A DNA stretch of 64,000 nt from Sabethes cyaneus (GCF_943734655.1 NC_071354.1:163867142-163931141), one strand, 5' to 3'; positions 12,063 to 24,269 are shown, counted from the stretch's first letter. The notes: a model not told the origin generated them from the letters alone. A program made the numbers and translations.

Positions 12063-12251
12063 AATCCTTCTTTATAGGTATAGATTAACATTTCATTAAA
12101 GTGTCAGGTGCACTGTGTTTACAGATAATCGTCCGCCTCCATTTGATCACTTAAAAAAGTTTTAGAAAGCATTCCACGCTAATTCGTAACTTTGAATCTA
12201 TCTGAAATATTACACGGTTAACCTCTACCAAATAGGAGTGGTAGAGGCCTA

Positions 12252-12459
12252 CTGTGTTACCTGACTCATAACGAATTCCTTTTTCCGAAATTCTAAAATC
12301 TCTCATGCTTTTATTTTTGGAGTAAACATGTAATTTCTTATGTTATATAGTTGATATTTATAAATTAATAATAATAAATTAAACGAAAACCCACAGTTTG
12401 TGAGTTACGAGACCCTCCTCCGTATATAACGTATATTCGTTATGAGTCAGGTAACACAG
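12252..12459. mobile_element. Small MITE with perfect TIR and TA duplication
   Basis: The ends CTGTGTTACCTGACTCATAA and its exact inverse are flanked by TA (12250-12251 and 12460-12461). The inverted repeats match perfectly over at least 25 bases and enclose a 208-base A+T-rich body without coding. The perfect ends suggest a recent insertion. Confidence 0.85.
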
Positions 12460-12562
12460 TAGCAAAACAGGTAGCGCCTTTTCCAAATTATAATAATCGT
12501 CATAAACTGACGATTTGGCATGTCTTTGATAAATTAACCATGTATAGAATATTGATTGACCA

Positions 12563-12659
12563 CCTAGGTAACATTTTGAGTTTTATTGTACTCTTATAAT
12601 GGTATTTAAACCCATTTTTGGTCATAAGAGTGTAATAAAACCTTCATTGTTGCCTGGGT
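12563..12659. mobile_element. Small MITE, family B copy 1
   Basis: This hairpin of about 97 bases contains GAGTTTTATTGTACTCTTAT and inverse TAAGAGTGTAATAAAAC, with ends CC(T/C)AGG(T/C)AACA. The copy at 41896-42003 has the same inner motifs and the same kind of ends. Confidence 0.8.
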
Positions 12660-13289
12660 TTGACAACCAGCAAATTTAAATGTTTAAAAAATTATTCTTT
12701 TTGCTTTGATCAAAAACCGTACAGAGCATAATGGGTCACATTACGGGGCAATATGGACACTTTAGTTAAAGTTACCATTTTAGTTAGTTTTTACTTAAAA
12801 ATTACACAAAAGATCATGTCATATAGAGAAAAAGGAGAAATGGCATTTTATTTAGCGACTATTTCATGATCTTTTCCATTTACCATATTTTATTCAATTG
12901 AACAACATACGATAAAACAAAAGATTATCTAAATTATACAAAGTAATTGTCCATATATAGTAATACTAACCGTATTTGAAGTGGGGATATAGCATATAGA
13001 GCTTATCCAGGGTTTGCAAATCTTATAACATTTTTGCAAATGTTAGTCGCGTCAAGTGTTTTCTCTATATCTCAGACATGTCAATGAATTTGGAGGGGTA
13101 ATTCTCGTTGAAACGGGGCCGCTACTGACATGAGGTCTTCAAATATTAGAATATTGTACTTGATTGGTTAAAAAATGGTTAAAAAATTAGAACTACACTT
13201 TTAATACCTTGAAGCAGTGGACACCTCGTTCGCCAAGGGGCCCGATAATTTAAAAAAATGTGAAATTTTTAGCAAACCTTGAGATCTAC

Positions 13290-13785
13290 ATCACGTGATA
13301 TTTCCTAAATTTGCTATGAAACAACTAACAAATGTCACAGTTCTGTAAAGAAGACCTGAGCTTTCAAATGAAGTAAAAGTTTTTGGCGATCATCTTGGAT
13401 TTGGTCGCCATATTGGATTTTAAAAAATCGCCGTTTTCGTCATGGTCCCCTCAACCGATTTGAATTTCAAGAAAGCTGAGAAAAAATGCTACAATAAATA
13501 TTCATCAAACCTCGCCACCAATAATTATTTGTATGATGATTGTTTCTTGTGTTTTTTCTTAGTTTTTCAATGGTGGTCTTGAAATTAAAATCGGTTGAGG
13601 GGATCATGGCGAAAATGGCGATGATTTGATAAAATCCAACTTGGTGGCCAAATCCAAGATGGTCGCCAATTTTTTTTTCACTTCATTTGAAAGTCCTAAC
13701 CTTTCTTTTTGTAAAATCGTGTCGTTTGTAATTTATTTCATATCAAATTTTGAAAATATCACAGTAATTATATGAAAACTGTCTA
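13290..13785. repeat. Foldback element, axis near 13525
   Basis: Arms of about 200 bases pair around 13525: TTTGGTCGCCATATTGGATT with AATCCAACTTGGTGGCCAAA, CCCTCAACCGATTT with AAATCGGTTGAGGGG, and CTTTCAAATGAAGT with ACTTCATTTGAAAG. No coding is present. Confidence 0.75.
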
Positions 13786-14389
13786 CCTTTCTACAGATAA
13801 CTGTTTATTTTATATAGTTAGGCTTGTGCAAATTTGAAAAAAGTTTATGTCACACCCCCCTTTCCCTCTCTTATAAAAATTTTCGAAATATGAAGGGGCA
13901 AAAAATAAAATGTCATAATAGTAGGTAACATTCTTTAGTGATAAGCAGATTTTTTCATAGTTCAATGAGTTTACATCTCTAAATTATCCAATATGTGCAA
14001 AGTTATAGTAATTAGTCGTTAGTCTCGAACAACTTTCTTTCACCAACTAAGCTTGCTGAATTCTGTTGCAAGTCACATGCAACTATTGTGCTTGCAATCA
14101 GACTTTCAGCTTGATTTACTTTAACTTTTGTTCCATTTTAATTTAACTTGTTTTAAAAGAATCGAATTAGATTGAGGCAACAATCAATTAAACAATATAT
14201 TAGTTGAAAATAGAAATAGAATAAATTAGACACTCCGCAATATCAGCTATCGGTGTTTTCGGGGCACAAAATTGGTCGTTTTGCTCCGTAATGTCTAAGT
14301 AATTACCTTAATTTTGGATGTTGGGGACGTAAAACTCAAAGATACAGTTTTTTACCATGCATTGGATATTTTTTGAAACGATGGTTCTA

Positions 14390-14685
14390 CAGTTGATGAA
14401 GGAACGGTAAGGGAAAGTAATGAAGAAGAATTTTTTGGGAATGGTGGGGAAAGAGTGGAAAGGAAGGGGGGGATAATAGGTAGCTACGCTTAACAAGTTG
14501 TCGTTGTGACTCCTACCTTTTGTCCAATGCTGGAAGGTGCATGGGTCGAACCAAGCTATAATCGGAGATTATAACCGGATTCGAACCCACGACACCCGCC
14601 AGGGCATGTGGCTCGCTGGTACCCGTGTACCTATGAACCACAGAGGCGCTGGACCTAGGTGTAGGGACTATAGGTACACGAGGTT
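14390..14685 (-). mobile_element. tRNA-derived SINE, minus-strand copy
   Basis: On the minus strand an A box TGGTTCATAGG (14630-14640) and a B box GGTTCGAATCC (14577-14587) lie in the right order and spacing for an internal RNA polymerase III promoter. They are followed by a body containing AGCTTGGTTCGACC and GTTAAGCGTAGCTAC, then a pyrimidine-rich tail. The tRNA-like head does not fold into a complete tRNA, which identifies a SINE. Feilai is the known Aedes tRNA-SINE, but the family identity is not established here. Confidence 0.75.
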
Positions 14686-14954
14686 GGTCTATTCCATCGG
14701 AACGGAACCTTCAACCTGAAGATCCGCGTTGAGAATCGCGGCTAACACGCTAACGGACGAACCACGTCACGTACAGTGCCTTGTAAGTCACAAATGCCTG
14801 TACAGTTTCGTCGTTCTGGTTAGTAAAAACAAGTTAGATTAAACTTCTCAATTCGGTGGTTCGATTACAATAGATCGAAGAAGAGGCACAATTTATGTCT
14901 ATAAATAACCCAACCCACCAGATGGTGGAGTTGGAAGAGACGTCGCTCAATAAT

Positions 14955-15182
14955 AAGGGGGTTGAGCAGTCTTCTTTTATCCAGCTCTTCTATGGTTCAA
15001 AGGTCCATTAGTACTAGTGAGACATATGCCCAGACGGGTGTTGTGGGTTCGAATCCGGTTATAATCTCAGATTATAGCTTGGTTCGACCTATGCACCTTC
15101 CAGCATTGATTGGACAAAAGGTAGGACACAACGACTACTTGTTAAGCGTAGCTACTAATCACCCCAACCCCCCGAGCAAGGA
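14955..15182 (+). mobile_element. tRNA-derived SINE, plus-strand copy
   Basis: The A box TGGTTCAAAGG (14993-15003) and B box GGTTCGAATCC (15046-15056) precede the same body as the copy at 14390 (AGCTTGGTTCGACC, TTCCAGCATT, GTTAAGCGTAGCTAC). The two copies are head-to-head, about 270 bases apart. A pyrimidine-rich stretch at 16668-16760 resembles the SINE tail and may be a third, tail-only fragment. Confidence 0.75.
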
Positions 15183-15470
15183 TTGACAACAAAAGTATAT
15201 CAAAATTATTACATATTCTGCTGTTGATATCAACTAGAAAACATGTTTTGTTACCAACTCAAAATGGCACTTATGATGTATCAAACTTTGCTATCATTTT
15301 GCTTTCATTTTTATTGAAAGAAAATATGTTGGCAGATTCTATATATGATGCAAATAAACCTTCAATATTTAAATTAATATATTTTCACTTAAATTTTTTT
15401 CTAGTAAAATGGTTGGTTCAAATTATGATGATAGCAAAATGATGATCATATGATAGTAAAATGATAACTA

Positions 15471-16440
15471 GGGGAAATGTGTATAACGTGCCCCCCCTGG
15501 CCAATGTGCCCCCCCTTCGTTTTTCGCTAAACAAGCGAAATCAAAATGCAAAACCACCCAGAAACCATAGTATTTGATGGAACTAGCCTACTATGCAAGT
15601 ATGACAGTTGTCACATGCTGTAAAAACAAAACAAAAATAAATTTGTTTTTGAGCAGCTTCCGATGTAACTTTTGGCGTCATTTCCATAAGCTATTTTCTT
15701 GTCAAAATCTGTAAATAACCGGTTGTTGCGATTCGATTGCGTAAAGTGAACTTCAAAAAGACATCCCTGCCAAAAATAACGGTATGAAACGCTTGATTTG
15801 CTTTAGCATTTAATATTTTTTCAAATAAGTAAAAGCAGGCCAAAATGCCCCACTTGCGGTGGTGCAATTTGCCCCCCTTGCAAATGTGGCTATAAACATA
15901 GGTAAACAGATCTAAGTTGAAGCCAAGTGCCATTATTTAATTCAATTAGTATTGTAGAGCAACCGTGATGAGAATAATTTGTTACCAACGTCCAAATTCT
16001 AGGTAATTCAACTACCCGGTACAAAACGCCACAGCTGCAGTATAATGTGCCCCATGCAGAAAAGAAAAAGTGCACCAGAAGGCCGAAACTAGGTTTATTT
16101 TACATAAAATAACGATATTTTGCAAAACAAAGGAAATAGTTTTACTTTCTACAAAATAGAGTTAGTCTGTCACTGGTAGAAATACTCAAATTACCGCATT
16201 GGGCATATTATACCGCAGGTGGGGCATTTTACCCCGCGCAGACGAGAAACACAACATTTAGGTGCTTTTATTAAATAATTCCTAGCATGTTTATTCCACA
16301 ATACTAAATGAAATAAACAATTGCAATTGGTTGTCAGCTTAAACACCAACATATACACGTAGTTGTAACGTTAATTTGGGGAAGTATAACGGAGATATAA
16401 CCATTTATTCTTAGGGGGGGCACATTATACACATTTCCCC
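15471..16440. mobile_element. TA-flanked MITE with internal copies of its end motif (1)
   Basis: The element is 970 bases, flanked by TA (15469-15470 and 16441-16442). Its 28-base ends start GGGGAAATGTGTATAA and continue GTGCCCCCCCT with a single mismatch between the two ends. The motif (A/T)ATGTGCCCC or its inverse recurs inside: near 15501, 15844, 15870, 16041, 16198 and 16218. The reading frames inside are A+T-rich and have no recognisable domain. Confidence 0.9.
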
Positions 16441-16444
16441 TAAT

Positions 16445-17785
16445 TCTGCTTTCCTATTAATATTGTGTAACAGCAAGATTAGTTATTCCGTTTGATATTT
16501 TTGATAGCAAAAGTGGTTTTCAATTTAATTTCACGGCGTGGAATTTTTGCAACCAATTTTGATATTTTAACCGCTAAGTCGACCAAAATGAAATCACACC
16601 GAGTATTAAAAATGCGTTACATCAAGATATCAAATTTTGTTTTCAATTTGCTCTAATACCTTTCTCGGGCCCCCTCTCCCGTCTCACCTTTCCGCTCTTT
16701 CTCCACAACTCTAAAAATTTCAATACTTTCTTCTACTGTCCCTTCATTAATTGTAAAAGAACTACAGTTTCGAAAAATATTAATTTATATGCCTGACCGC
16801 ATTTCAAGGTCAAGACAAGGTTGGTCTAATTGTAAAACTGAAAACAAACAAATAACCAACACAACAAAACAACAAAAAATATGTCTAAACTGCAGCAAAC
16901 TGAGCAGTTTCTACGTTCAGTAACAACATCCCTCATCAACACTAGAAACGAATTAGAGTGAGTACGAGTAATCGTACCTCAGCACGGATAACGAACCGGT
17001 TGTGATTACGAAAACAGTTCCTATAGCAACTATCTCACGAAAAGAAAAACAACGATAAAAGGTAGATCATTAATACCAAAACAATCGTGAATAGCTGGAA
17101 AGCATATTTTGCACTCTCTGCCAATAAGATTCCAAACACGACAAAGATTAACGTTACCGAGACAACATCCGAACCACTGCAGTGCCAATATCGATTCAGT
17201 AAGGCATGCCTATAACCTTAAAAATTGATTTGTGTAAATATAAACAGCTTTTAATGAGCAGCAGCATAACTTTGGAGCATAATGAAGAAGATCCTGATCA
17301 ACAGTTTTGAATACAATAAAACGTAAGTATTTGGCGGAAGGTGCTAAATAAAAGTGTAGCAGTAAAACGAGAAAGGGAAGATGCTTTACCGCAGATCGTG
17401 AAGGTCAAACCTCGGCAACTATTGATTATGATTCAATGACTTGAATGTTTTCATCTCGAATAACTAGTTGGGCACTGATACATGCTCGATGTCGGTATCA
17501 ACGATATATTCGATTTTTATAAACGAACGGATAGAGAAAGGCAAAAAATGACAAGGATCAAGCTACATTGTTAATTGTTGTTTGAAAAAATGCACGTGTA
17601 GAGGTCATTAAAATTTACTAAAACGTTCGTAAATGAAAGGCATTGTTTTTAAAGCCAGTGTTCACAAACATCGAGTATGTCGTCCTTGTTGATTTGCTCA
17701 GTTACATTCACTTACGATCACTATCATCATAAATTGGGCGATCACTATCAATCATAAACTTGTATGAGACATTTGTAGAGCAGAC
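16445..17785. other. No gene recognised
   Basis: A+T-rich sequence. A pyrimidine-rich patch at 16668-16760 resembles the tail of the SINE at 14390. Nothing else is supportable. Confidence 0.35.
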
Positions 17786-17856
17786 TGTAGTTTACAATCT
17801 TTCCGAATTGAATACTGGCATTATTTCCAATGACGCTGCTAAAGGCATGTACCGTT

Positions 17857-18777
17857 CTAATTCAAACTTAGAATAGTCTCAAACCTCGAACACTTCATAA
17901 AAAATGCTTGTTAGTATCGCTAATATGATAAAATATTATGCTTATTGTACACCACCGTGTTCATTAGAATGTCCTCTATCCGGTAAGGTATGACATTGAG
18001 CTGTAGGACTCCTTGTAAGAAATCAGCAGACGCTGGAAAAAAGTGGGAACCTAGATTTTAACTTCGTTCACATAATCTTAGCGTTTCCTGCAAAAGTAGT
18101 TGTTTTTTCGTTTGCATTATTTTACCAATTTTAGAACATTTACCTTCCCACTTCGCGATTATTAGGTAACTGCGAGATATGTATGTACTAAAGCATAGTT
18201 TAAATACAATATTTCATGCATTGTTTCAAAGATATTAGATAAATTAAAGTGTTCGAAGTTTGAATCACGTTTTGAGGTGTGATTCAAACTTCGAACACCC
18301 ACGAATAATATCAGATTTTTCCCGGTTTTCCCTCGGGAAAATGAATTATCTGCATTGTAAAGCTGGACAAAGTTAACTTGCTTGTGTGAAAAAATTTAAA
18401 TCATACTGTTAGGTGGATTTAAAAAGACAGTGTTTAGAAAAAGGATAAAATTTCACTTATTTAAGTTGAATGACACTAAAAACATTAATACTTTGCAAAA
18501 TAATATAAGTGTTCGATGTCTGAGACTGAAATATTCGAGCTTTGAATGTCGACCATGAAAGTGTTCGAAGTTTGAATCAAAACCGAACAACAGTTTTTAA
18601 GTGTTTTTCAATGTAAATTAACATTTTATCCTCATTTTTAAAATTTTCACACGAAAATAATTGAATTGTCATGCTATTAAACCATTTGTGGGAGTAGAAT
18701 AAAGATGTTTTCGAACATTTTTCTTTGAAGAAAGTTTCAGCATAGCTTAAGTGTTCGAAGTTTGAATCAGAACCTCA
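17857..18777. mobile_element. Nested element with repeated GTGTTCGAAGTTTGAATCA motif
   Basis: Comparison with the uninterrupted right arm of the surrounding foldback shows that about 920 bases were inserted and GTACC duplicated. The ends are GTTCTAATTCAAACTT and the inverse of GTTCTGATTCAAACTT. The motif GTGTTCGAAGTTTGAATCA or a variant occurs near 17878 (inverse, degenerate), 18249, 18277 (inverse), 18510 (variant), 18560 and 18750. The copies at 18249 and 18277 form a near-perfect hairpin. There is no coding. A partial copy lies at 3060-3265. Confidence 0.75.
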
Positions 18778-18880
18778 AAGGTACCTCATCTTTGTTGGCA
18801 GGATTGGAATATTCCCATCAGCCAGCCAAGCATTCATGCAAATTGAAAAAATCAACAAAATTTTCCGAGAGTGTTAAAAG

Positions 18881-19007
18881 TACCATAAAACGGAGTAACA
18901 TTGATCTGTTCAGGAAAGCCGGCAGAAGTTACCTATTTCACTTATTTATGAGAAGGGTCAACTGGTCGATGCTACCCTGATGATCAATTTTACCCCGTTT
19001 TACGGTA
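18881..19007. mobile_element. 127-base MITE
   Basis: The ends TACCATAAAACGGAGTAA and TTACCCCGTTTTACGGTA (as the inverse partner) pair over about 26 bases with a few mismatches and include flanking TA. The element lies in the loop of the foldback 17785-19340. Confidence 0.65.
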
Positions 19008-19429
19008 ATTAAAATCTGCGTTACGTAATTTATTAATGTCCATTGAAACACTATATTTTACAAAAGCAATTCACGCTACTTTAAACTATTTGCTTTGCTG
19101 ATTAAACAGATTTTGCTCTTGTTGCTTTCGGGTAGTTTATATTCGCTAAAATGGTCACATTCAGGATTCAAGGGATGAGCAATGTCCAAACAAGTTTGTT
19201 GATTTTTTCAATGTTCATGAATGCTTGGCTTGCTGATGCGAATATTCCAATCCTGCCAATAAAGATTAGGTACATGCCTTTAGCAACGTCATTGAAAAAA
19301 ATAATTCCAGTATTCAATTCGGAAAGATTGTAAACTAATTTTACTCTTTACGCTTACGGGCAGCTTATATACGCTAAAATGTTCACATTCAGTAATTCAG
19401 GATTCAAGGGATGAGCAATGTCCATCGAA

Positions 19430-20280
19430 ATACATGCATTTTTTCGTAAATTCTCAAAGCACCGTTTGTTACAGCGCTCGCTTGCTAGTGAAAAAGTTAA
19501 AGCCGTATTATCAGCGTAAATATAAAAAGTAGAGCATAAATACAAAATACTTAATTTAGAAATGTTGTAGATTACATTCTGCTCTGTAAATGTTTTATAC
19601 AAGAGTTTTACAAATTTTTCTTCTGAATATTAGGTAATACAATCAAATGAATATAAGTTAGCGTAACTGAGCAAAGCAACTTTGCCTGAGATACTAATAA
19701 AAATATTACAGACTTACTTAGAATAAAATGCCAATGTCTGTACACCCAATTTGCTTGCCCAAGATTGTACATCTTAGCAAGAATTTCTTTTTCAAGTACA
19801 CTGTTGTGTTTGTTATTAAAAATGATGTACAACTGTATACAAATGAATGATAATTACAACAGACCGATGTATTTTTACTAAAAGATGTAGGTTTTAAGAA
19901 AACAATTGTTAACGTTTTGTTCCGAGGATGATGACATATATTACTGGCATAATTCGAAACGTCAGCCGAAAACGTCAAATAAAGTTTTCGTAAGAAATCT
20001 GAAACCGAAAAACCACATCTTTTACTGTACAAATGAAATAATTTGTACACTTTGATTGGAATGGTTCTGGAATCTGCATTTTACTAGTCACTATCCAATC
20101 GTTAGAAATTTCTAAGCTACACTAAAGATACACAAATTACCCCAGTTGTGAGATTCTGCATTTGACTTGCATTTTTTGCAATTTTGCAATTTTTGCACCC
20201 GATTTAACGGGTGACAACTTATAGAATTTTTTCGAGGCCCCTATACACAACATCAAACAGACTCAGAGAGAAATGAGAGT
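19430..20280. other. No gene recognised
   Basis: A+T-rich sequence. Short minus-strand frames have no domain or supporting splice signals. Confidence 0.35.
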
Positions 20281-20285
20281 ACGTA

Positions 20286-21184
20286 GGGGAGAGACGTCTA
20301 CAGTGAGACACTTTTTTTCCAAAAATTTAAAAAAATTTTTGGTGACAGTTACCAACAAGGTCTTCAATCCACTTGAAAGGTATATCCTTCTAGTTGTCTG
20401 AAAAAAAGTTTCAGCCCTTTTGATTAAAAGATAAAATAGTTACAAACGCAAATGTGAAGGTGTCTTTTTGGCTCACTGTTCCCCAGTAGGTGGGAAGAGT
20501 GAGACAACGAGTATTGAATACTGAGACACATATTAGAATTAAACTTAAATCATATTTTTTGTTTACAAAGAATAGTTTAGAGGTCGTACTGTTTATTTTG
20601 TGCATAAAGGATACATTATTGTTGTGCATTATTGAAAATTCCGATTTTTCTCACATCTACATTTATATTCATATAAAGGTCAAATCCTGGTTATCTGACC
20701 TTCAACTTACACTTCAGAACTCATTTACAATCAATTTATATGGATTGGGTTACAATACAACACAATTTTTTTTTTTTTTTTGAAAATTACCCACATCTGT
20801 TTGTCTCACTGTTCCCAATAGGAATGTTTTATAAGAAATAGTGAAATAGTGGTGTTAGCAAACAATTCGATGGTCTTATATTTTTTATTTTTATCTCTCA
20901 TTCCTATGAGATGCCATGTAGTAAATTTAATTTGGATTAGTTATGCGATTTACCGTTAAAAATCACCTGAAAATGATCGCAATAAAATTTACTTTGACCC
21001 CCCCAAAAACGACTTTTGTTGAAAAACATACTAAAAATTAACAAATTTTTCTCAAACTGTATTATGTGCTATAGATTCACAAACTTTACTTTTCAGGAAA
21101 ATATCATGGATCTTGTATGTTTTATGGCGAAGCTATTCCCGATGTCTCACTGTTCCTGTTGTCTCACTGTTGACTACTCTCCCC
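20286..21184. mobile_element. TA-flanked MITE with internal copies of its end motif (2)
   Basis: The element is 899 bases between TA (20284-20285) and TA (21185-21186). The ends GGGGAGAGACGTCTACAGTG and GGGGAGAGTAGTCAACAGTG (right end, inverse) continue with AGACA. The motif GTGAGACA or TGTCTCACTGTTCC recurs inside near 20470 (variant), 20498, 20522 (variant), 20805, 21144 and 21160. No coding is recognised. It sits just upstream of the transposase pseudogene at 21261. Confidence 0.9.
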
Positions 21185-21260
21185 TATGTGTTAGTTTTTT
21201 CTCTTCTCTTTCTGCCAATTTTTTTGTTTGTTTTGTTTATGCTTGCCAACTTTTACTCAA

Positions 21261-22172
21261 AATGGCGTTAAAACAAGAAGCATTTTGCAAGCGCGTTGTA
21301 CACTTCTGCACACATCTGAAATGCACAGAGATCTCGGCAAAAAGAATACGGTATAACATTTTAAAAGTGAAAATGGTGCTGCTTCGACTATTTGTTCGTA
21401 CCTTCAACAATAAAAATTCCGTGAGCCAACGGAGTGCCGCATTAAAGTTCAACTGTTCCCACCAATACATCTGCAGAACATTGAAAAGAGTTGGAATAAT
21501 GTGCCGCAGGAAGACAAGAGCCCCGGAATATACTGAGGGACGGATTTCGACGCTAAAATCCCAATGCCGCTGGTTGATAAAAATTATTTCGGAAAATGCT
21601 TTGTTTTGGACGACATAAGTTACTTCCCTCTTTCAAAGACGCACATTCCCGGAAATGATTGATACCATGGGAAGTTTTACTGCGTCTCCGAACATAAAAT
21701 ATAAGTTTAAACGTAAGTTTGAACAGAAAGTGGTACTGTATATTGCCATTTCCGAGAAAGGTATTTCTAAGCCATGGTTCAAGCTCGCTGGTTTGGCTAT
21801 CAATCAAGATGTCTACCAGAACGAATGAAAATTTTTATCCCGTTTCTACAGAAATATTATGCAGATGGACAATACGTGTTTCGTGAACATTTGGAAACGG
21901 TCCGTATTCGGCTTCCGTTTGATGTCGGAACAGGAGCGTTGTACGGTCTTCATGTCAGCTTTACGAATGCATCTCTTGATCAACTGTTTGCAATTCGCAG
22001 CTGTACAGTTAGTTTTGTACACCTCAAAATCCCGAAGAATCTTCGATTGGGCGACACTGTGGAAGATTTGTCGGGTTGCGGTTTTTGGGTACAAATGAGA
22101 TCAAATGGGTATTCAGGAACGATTATGTTTTTTTTGCGTAATGCGATCACAAAAAAACACAATGTCAAATGA
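21261..22172 (+). pseudogene. Tc1-like transposase pseudogene
   Basis: This is a DDE transposase relic of the Tc1/mariner superfamily, read across several frames. It starts MALKQEAFCKRVVHF at 21261 and includes a helix-turn-helix-like SQRSAALKFNCSHQYICRTL and then RISTLKSQCRWL. The first catalytic aspartate region reads LDDISYFPLSKTHIPGND across a frameshift near 21600. After further stops come IFIPFLQKYYADGQYVF (21830-21880) and a C-terminal region with RIFDWATLW (about 22035) and CDHKKTQC (about 22150). The stretch between about 21885 and 22020 does not align with the expected second catalytic D, so that part is deleted or heavily decayed. At least three frame changes make it non-functional. 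Terminal inverted repeats were not identified. Confidence 0.8.
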
Positions 22173-22179
22173 CAATGTA

Positions 22180-23130
22180 TCTTTAATTTCAGTAAATCAG
22201 ATCTACTTCAAGTATCTTTGTCTTTTTTTGACAGCTTAAGAAATAAATTTCAAAATTTTAGCTATCACCCGCTACGACAACAAGCAATCAAATTTTGTTT
22301 CCAGCTTATTTCTGAACATTGCTCGGAAACCCAGTCGATGACAAATACGAAGTATTTGACAACTGACCGTTTAAATACCGTTTGGTTCGAATTTGTAGTG
22401 AAAACCCCTTTTACATTAAATTTGTGCTCATATTTAATAATGCATAATTTCCCTCTCTTTCCTTATTTTGCAATTAACTCTTCCGCAACTAGCGGTATCT
22501 CTTAAAGTAATAAAGAAAGAAAAATACTTCCCCCTTTCATTTAGAGATTGTGTGATGTTTTTTTTGGTTCGAATGGTATCATTTAAATGTTTTCTTCATT
22601 AATATGTAATTTAGACTAATCATAACTTTATTTCCTCTCAAATTGCGCACTTTACATATTTCACAGTCTAAATAGATTTAATTTACAATTTGTATAGACT
22701 TAATTTATAATGCTTTATGACCAGAGCAAGCCTCTTAGCCCAGCGCCTTCACATTCACCCTTTATATTCTATAGTATGAGGTAATAAAGGAACCCGGGGC
22801 AAGATGAGCCTCCGATGTAAGATATGTGCCGCTCTATTTCACAGCTGTGAAACAGCTTTTGAATAAGAAAATTCCCACAATCTATTAAATTACGCTGAAA
22901 CAAAGTAATCTTTTATAGTTGAATATAAAGTATTATGAGCTTGTTAGAAAAATGAAGTAAATTATCGTTCTGACAGCTTATATCATTTATATTATTATAT
23001 AATTTTACCGTCAGAAAATAAGCATCTTAAATAAATAAAAGATGCAAAAGGGGTGCAGTAGAATTACATGATTTTAACGCCAGCAACAGATTAATTAATT
23101 ACATATAACTACAATAATTACAACTATTAC
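22180..23130. other. Unassigned, one possible MITE end
   Basis: Around 22790 the string CCCGGGGCAAGATGAGCC resembles the GGGG-type starts of the TA MITEs in this window, but no matching right end or internal motif was found. The rest is A+T-rich. Confidence 0.3.
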
Positions 23131-23136
23131 AAATAA

Positions 23137-24263
23137 TCTATACATATAAAAGTGAGCGTGAGGTTGTTTATATGTTTGTATGTTCCACCATAACTCCAGA
23201 ACGCCTTGACCGATCTCCATCAAACTTGGCACACATATTCCTTAGTATAAGGGAATCAGAAGTGAAGGGGATGAGAACAAGGGGAGTTGTAACAAGGGGG
23301 GGGGGGTCGTAAAAGGGGGAAGGTCCGAACTCCGAAACGCCTGGACGCTTTTTCATCAAACTTGGCACATATGTTCCTTGACATAAAGGAATCAGAATTG
23401 AAGGGGTTAACAAAAGGGGAGAGGGTCATAACAGTGGGGGAGGCCCTAATTCCGAAACTCCTGGATGGTTCTTCATCAAACTTGGCATACTTGACATAAG
23501 GGAATCAGCACTGGGAGGTTGCCAAAGGAGGGGGCCCTAACAAGGGGTTAAGTAAAATGGGATGCGTTTCTCTTGCATTTAAACCAATTGCAGTTGTGCA
23601 AATAACTTTGAGAAAAAAGGGGGTTCCACCGAAGAGGAATATATGGTAAAAAAGACCTTTGTTTAGTTTCCATTATAGTGATTTTGATAGAGCAAACCAA
23701 TGCGTAATTAGCTACGTGATAGAAGATGATAGAAGAGGGAGCTGACTGGGAAAGAATCGACAAGTCAGGGGACGAAGAACGTGAGTATGAATGTATGTTT
23801 CGCCATAGCTCCGGGACTTCTGGCCTGTTCTTCATTAAACGTCGTTTGTGAAACACATGTATTTTGGCATAAAAGAATCAGCGCAGGGGGGTTGACAAAA
23901 GAGGGAGATGGTCTCTTACAAGGGGAAAGAAAGGTTCAAATGGGTAAAGGGGTGCGTTTCTCTTGCAACTGGAACGATAGCAGTTATACAAGTTGCTGGA
24001 TTTCTGAAAGGAGGGATAGGGTGGCCATTAACAAAGAGAAGGTTAAAAAACGATTTTTTGTCGATTTATAGTCGATTACCGGGAAAGAAGTCAAATTTAC
24101 AAGTAGCGCGGGGACAACATGAGGATAACTGACAAAGAGAGTAGACATATTAAAACGAAAAAAGGGTTTGGTTTTTTGCACTATGAAAATTTTCTTTACA
24201 ATAACGGATGTACAAGTGACTGAGAGGCAAAGGAGCCCCGAGTAAGATCAGGTAATCAGCTAG
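23137..24263 (+). mobile_element. Helitron-like element, copy 2
   Basis: It starts A|TCTATACATATAAAAGTG and ends ATCAGCTAG|T. A TATGTTTGTATGTT microsatellite lies near the 5' end, followed by units with CTTGGCACA and ATAAGGGAATCAG at about 23225, 23364 and 23483, and a weaker fourth near 23855. Near the 3' end is GATGTACAAGTG and CCCCGAGTAAG, shared with the element at 45817. No protein is encoded. Confidence 0.75.
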
Positions 24264-24269
24264 TGTACA

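Larger units (their letters stand above)
9509..12084 (-). mobile_element. Helitron-like (HINE/DINE-1-type) element
   Basis: Read on the minus strand, the element begins A|TCTATACC and ends GGGTCAGCTAG|T, which are the classic TC...CTAG ends inserted between A and T. Just inside the 5' end is a (GTCT)n microsatellite, followed by a central tandem array. This order (microsatellite, central repeats, conserved tail) is the known plan of DINE-1/HINE elements derived from Helitrons. No replicase/helicase coding is present in this copy. The elements at 23137 and 45817 have the same plan. Confidence 0.75.
17785..19340. repeat. Foldback element interrupted by two insertions
   Basis: The outer arms 17790-17856 plus 18778-18870 pair with 19190-19335. 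Shared strings include CTTTCCGAATTGAATACTGG with its inverse CCAGTATTCAATTCGGAAAG, and GGCAGGATTGGAATATTC with its inverse. The left arm is split at a GTACC site by the element 17857-18777. A 127-base MITE lies in the loop. A direct repeat of about 60 bases (TCAAGGGATGAGCAATGTCC) occurs at 19130-19190 and again at 19345-19425. Confidence 0.75.
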
